Below are positions 6,064-7,899 of a stretch of DNA of 7,899 bases, piece by piece. Position 1 is the stretch's first letter. Each line of letters opens with the position of its first letter. The notes under the pieces are model-generated. The model worked only from the letters and a program-made list of their open reading frames with translations, was not told where the DNA came from and ran no database searches. Both the position numbers and the translations under genes were made by a program. The stretch lies in the NCBI GenBank assembly GCA_003135255.1, contig PLAX01000153.1, forward strand, positions 5,054-12,952, in the 5' to 3' direction. Source of the DNA: Candidatus Dormiibacterota bacterium. Its GTDB lineage: Bacteria; Chloroflexota; Dormibacteria; Aeolococcales; Aeolococcaceae.

Positions 6064-6780
6064 TCAGGGGACGCTAGCGCCTTCACCGAGCTGAGCCGGC
6101 GAGACGATGGCAAGACTGAGCGCGAGGGATCCCAGACCGCCGATCAGCATGCCCACCACGGTCCGCCACTCGCGGACCATGAGAAGTGCCAGGGGCACGA
6201 ACCAGAGGATCTGTGGTTTGAATGCCGCTGCCACCCCGAGCACCACGCCGGCGACCAGCCGCTGCTTCGGGAGGAGCGCGATCGCGAGCGCCGCCAAGAG
6301 CAGCAGCAGACCGTCCACCTGACCCTCGGCGATCCCGCTGACCGATGCCACCGTGATCGTCGCCGCGCAGACGAGCAGGGTGGCCCCATCAGCCTGCTTC
6401 GCGTCACGACGAGCGACCGCTATCAGCACTCCCAGTCCAGCTCCGATGCTGACCAGCGAGACCCCGAGCCAAATCCCGTTGGCGGTTGCAGAGGGAAGCC
6501 GGCCCAAAGGCGCGAGCAGCCAGGCGAGCTCCGGAAGGTAGGCGTACGGGAGGGAGTAGGGAGGGTGGGCGACGCCGAGCTGGTGCCATGCCGCTGCGGA
6601 CGCCGCCACGGCGTTGTAGGGATCGACGTGCGCCGAGAGGCGACGGGCTGCCTCCCAGAAGACGATGAAATCGGAGTGGCTGAGGTGCACGATCGCCGAC
6701 CACGATTCCTCGGCCACGAGGGCGAGCAGCGCCGCGTAAACGACGATCCGGACCCGTGCGGTCAACGGGGGGCTCGCCAC
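6064..6780 (-). CDS. C-terminally truncated GT87/DUF2029-type glycosyltransferase
   Basis: The protein has 238 residues, against roughly 400 for this family. The N-terminal half is well kept: a first membrane helix (about 11-24), the loop SDFIVFWEAARRLSAHVDPYN (36-56) with the acidic residue Asp37 and the DPYN motif, YAYLPELAWLLAPLGRLP (79-96), EGQVDGLLLLLAALAI (152-167) and GVAAAFKPQILWFVPLALLMV (182-202) with Lys188. It then ends after one more helix with SPAQLGEGASVP. The missing part normally carries several further membrane helices, so activity is doubtful and this may be a pseudogene. The tail lies only 28 bp from the convergent glycosyltransferase, suggesting the 3' end was lost in a rearrangement. 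The GTG at 6780 is the first usable start (a stop lies at 6817-6819) and has no Shine-Dalgarno. Intact members of the family transfer mannose or similar sugars from polyprenyl phosphate. Confidence 0.7.
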   Translation of the reverse strand: MASPPLTARVRIVVYAALLALVAEESWSAIVHLSHSDFIVFWEAARRLSAHVDPYNAVAASAAAWHQLGVAHPPYSLPYAYLPELAWLLAPLGRLPSATANGIWLGVSLVSIGAGLGVLIAVARRDAKQADGATLLVCAATITVASVSGIAEGQVDGLLLLLAALAIALLPKQRLVAGVVLGVAAAFKPQILWFVPLALLMVREWRTVVGMLIGGLGSLALSLAIVSPAQLGEGASVP

Positions 6781-6813
6781 GGAGGAAGGTCGATGGGCGG
6801 CACGTTGATCCGC

Positions 6814-6819
6814 ATCCTA
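6814..6819 (-). promoter_or_regulatory. Weak candidate -10 box of the truncated GT87 gene
   Basis: The minus strand reads TAGGAT, four of six matches, about 33 bases before the GTG at 6780. No clear -35 hexamer is seen. The site overlaps the in-frame stop that closes the gene's reading frame upstream. The call rests on position and similarity to the other TANNAT boxes in the window. Confidence 0.2.
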
Positions 6820-6990
6820 GGGCTCAACGCCGAGCTTGCGTCAGGGAGTTCGCGATGCCGGGACTCCGGGCACGCCCGGTCCGGGCGAGGCCGCACCACC
6901 CGGCCCCCACGGGAGCCCTGCCCTCCGCGTACCGCCCCGCACCCCGGCTCACCGCCGTCCCCGAATGCCCTGGTCACCACGAGTGGCGAC

Positions 6991-6996
6991 TACCAT
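6991..6996 (+). promoter_or_regulatory. Candidate -10 box with a leaderless start at 7004
   Basis: TACCAT (five of six matches to the consensus) ends seven bases before the A of ATG at 7004. Transcription would begin at or next to the start codon and give a leaderless mRNA. The bases before the ATG contain no Shine-Dalgarno, which agrees with this. A -35 element is not evident. Confidence 0.3.
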
Positions 6997-7003
6997 TCCC
7001 GGC

Positions 7004-7899
7004 ATGCTGCTCGGGACCGATGGCGCTCGTCTGCGTACCGGATGCGTCACCCTCGCGGCCGCAGGCGCACTGCAACTGATTCTCGCCGCGCTGCGCCAAC
7101 CGGGATGGGGCATCGTCGTGGTCCTGCCGGTGGCCATCTGGGTGGCGTGGCTCTGACGGCCGTCGGCCGTCGAGATCGCGGTCGTGTTGCTGCTGCTGGG
7201 TCTCGAGAGCATCCTGCCACTCCAGACCGGTGGGGGCCGCTACGGCGACTGGGACATCCACTACCAGATGAGCAGGGTGCTCACCTTTGCCCACCCGTCA
7301 TTCATCGCCGATCTCGCCAACTCCTCGAACATCCTCCAGCGCACACCGCTTCTCGCCGCCCTCATCACCGCAGCGGTCGCCCATCTGCCGCAGTACGCGA
7401 CGTTCCAGGCCGGCTCGGCGCTCCTCAACACCATGTGGATGTGGCCGGCGGGACTGCTGATCGAAAGCTGGGGGCGGCCACGGAACATGGTGCTGGCGGT
7501 CGTCTGCTGTCCGATGGTGATCGTCTTCATGCTCTACACCTGGCCGTGGGGATTCTGCTGCTTCTGGCTCCTGTCAGCTCTCTACTTCGCGGATGAGGAG
7601 GGGCGGATCTCGTGGGCCGGATGCGGGATCTGCCTGGCCGCCGCGCTCATGACCCACGAGGGATGCATCGGCTACGTGCTCGGTCTGGTGGTCTGGCTGG
7701 CGGTGCGGCGCTGGGACGTCCGGGGAGTGGCGCGCGGGCTGGGGAGCGGGCTCATCACGTGCCTCGCGATCGGCGTGCCGTGGACCACCGTCCTGCTCCG
7801 CTACGCACCGCTCTCGCAGATCGTCAGGTCGATCGCCAGCATGCCGGGAAGCGGTGCCGGGTGGGTGGGCGGGCGCCTCGAGCTCATCGCCGCCACGGT
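7004..7899 (+). pseudogene. GT-C type membrane glycosyltransferase gene interrupted by in-frame TGA, 3' end outside window
   Basis: One frame runs from ATG 7004 to the right edge, broken only by TGA at 7154-7156. The 50 codons before it encode two hydrophobic segments (LAAAGALQLILAAL and GIVVVLPVAIWVAWL). The 247 codons after it continue with a hydrophobic helix (IAVVLLLLGLESILPL), a polar loop GGGRYGDWDIHYQMSRVL and a stretch NILQRTPLLAALITAAV. These suit GT-C enzymes of the PMT/ArnT type, whose first loop carries an acidic residue near DW and HY. Further helices include MVLAVVCCPMVIVFML and MTHEGCIGYVLGLVVWLAV. If the TGA were TGG, the join would read WVAWLWRPSAVEI, a natural Trp position. 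Several genes here end in TGA (pdxS, pdxT, the reductase), so code reassignment is unlikely. Alternatives are a sequencing error, or a short membrane peptide followed by a separate gene starting near GTG 7184. I favour a nonsense mutation or an error. Confidence 0.55.

Noticed and set aside
7154..7156. TGA as a recoded codon (selenocysteine or Trp)
   Set aside because: Other genes in the window end in TGA, no selenocysteine insertion structure is evident, and the protein type has no known selenocysteine position.
6565..7596. Plus-strand open frame of 343 codons
   Set aside because: It crosses the start of the minus-strand GT87 gene and runs out of frame with the clear membrane protein at 7004-7899. 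Its translation is Arg/His/Pro-rich noise.

Overview
This is a GC-rich bacterial window with many GTG starts and sparse Shine-Dalgarno sites. The gene set (PdxS/PdxT-type vitamin B6 synthesis, a Ycf45/SpoIIIAA-like ATPase and several GT-C membrane glycosyltransferases) suggests a soil or sediment member of the Terrabacteria, such as Dormibacterota, Chloroflexota or Actinomycetota. The phylum is an inference from gene content; no phylogenetic marker in the window settles it.

Left part (about 1-3366, minus strand): a compact vitamin B6 cluster read right to left. pdxS is followed after 102 bp by pdxT. pdxT overlaps a double GNAT-like gene by 4 bp, and after another 67 bp comes the start of a Ycf45/SpoIIIAA-like ATPase that runs off the left edge. 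PdxS and PdxT together form pyridoxal 5'-phosphate synthase: PdxT releases ammonia from glutamine, and PdxS condenses it with ribose 5-phosphate and glyceraldehyde 3-phosphate.

Centre (3498-4590, plus strand): divergent from pdxS, across a 177-bp spacer, lies an aldo/keto reductase that strongly resembles E. coli PdxI (YdbC), a pyridoxal reductase. De novo PLP synthesis and B6 vitamer salvage may therefore sit back to back. A pair of mutually exclusive GC-rich hairpins follows, then a complete tRNA-Pro(CGG).

Right part (4656-7899): three different membrane proteins of the GT-C glycosyltransferase type. The first, on the plus strand, is intact. The second, on the minus strand, is a GT87/DUF2029-type gene that stops at about half the usual family length, 28 bp from the end of the first. 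The third, on the plus strand, is interrupted by one in-frame TGA and runs off the right edge. This side looks like accessory envelope-glycan DNA undergoing decay or rearrangement next to a tRNA gene.

I saw no CRISPR array, insertion sequence, rRNA or phage gene. The most notable points are the pdxS/PdxI-like divergent pair, the in-frame TGA at 7154-7156, the truncated GT87 gene and the GNAT protein coupled to pdxT. I did not find a clearly unprecedented system.
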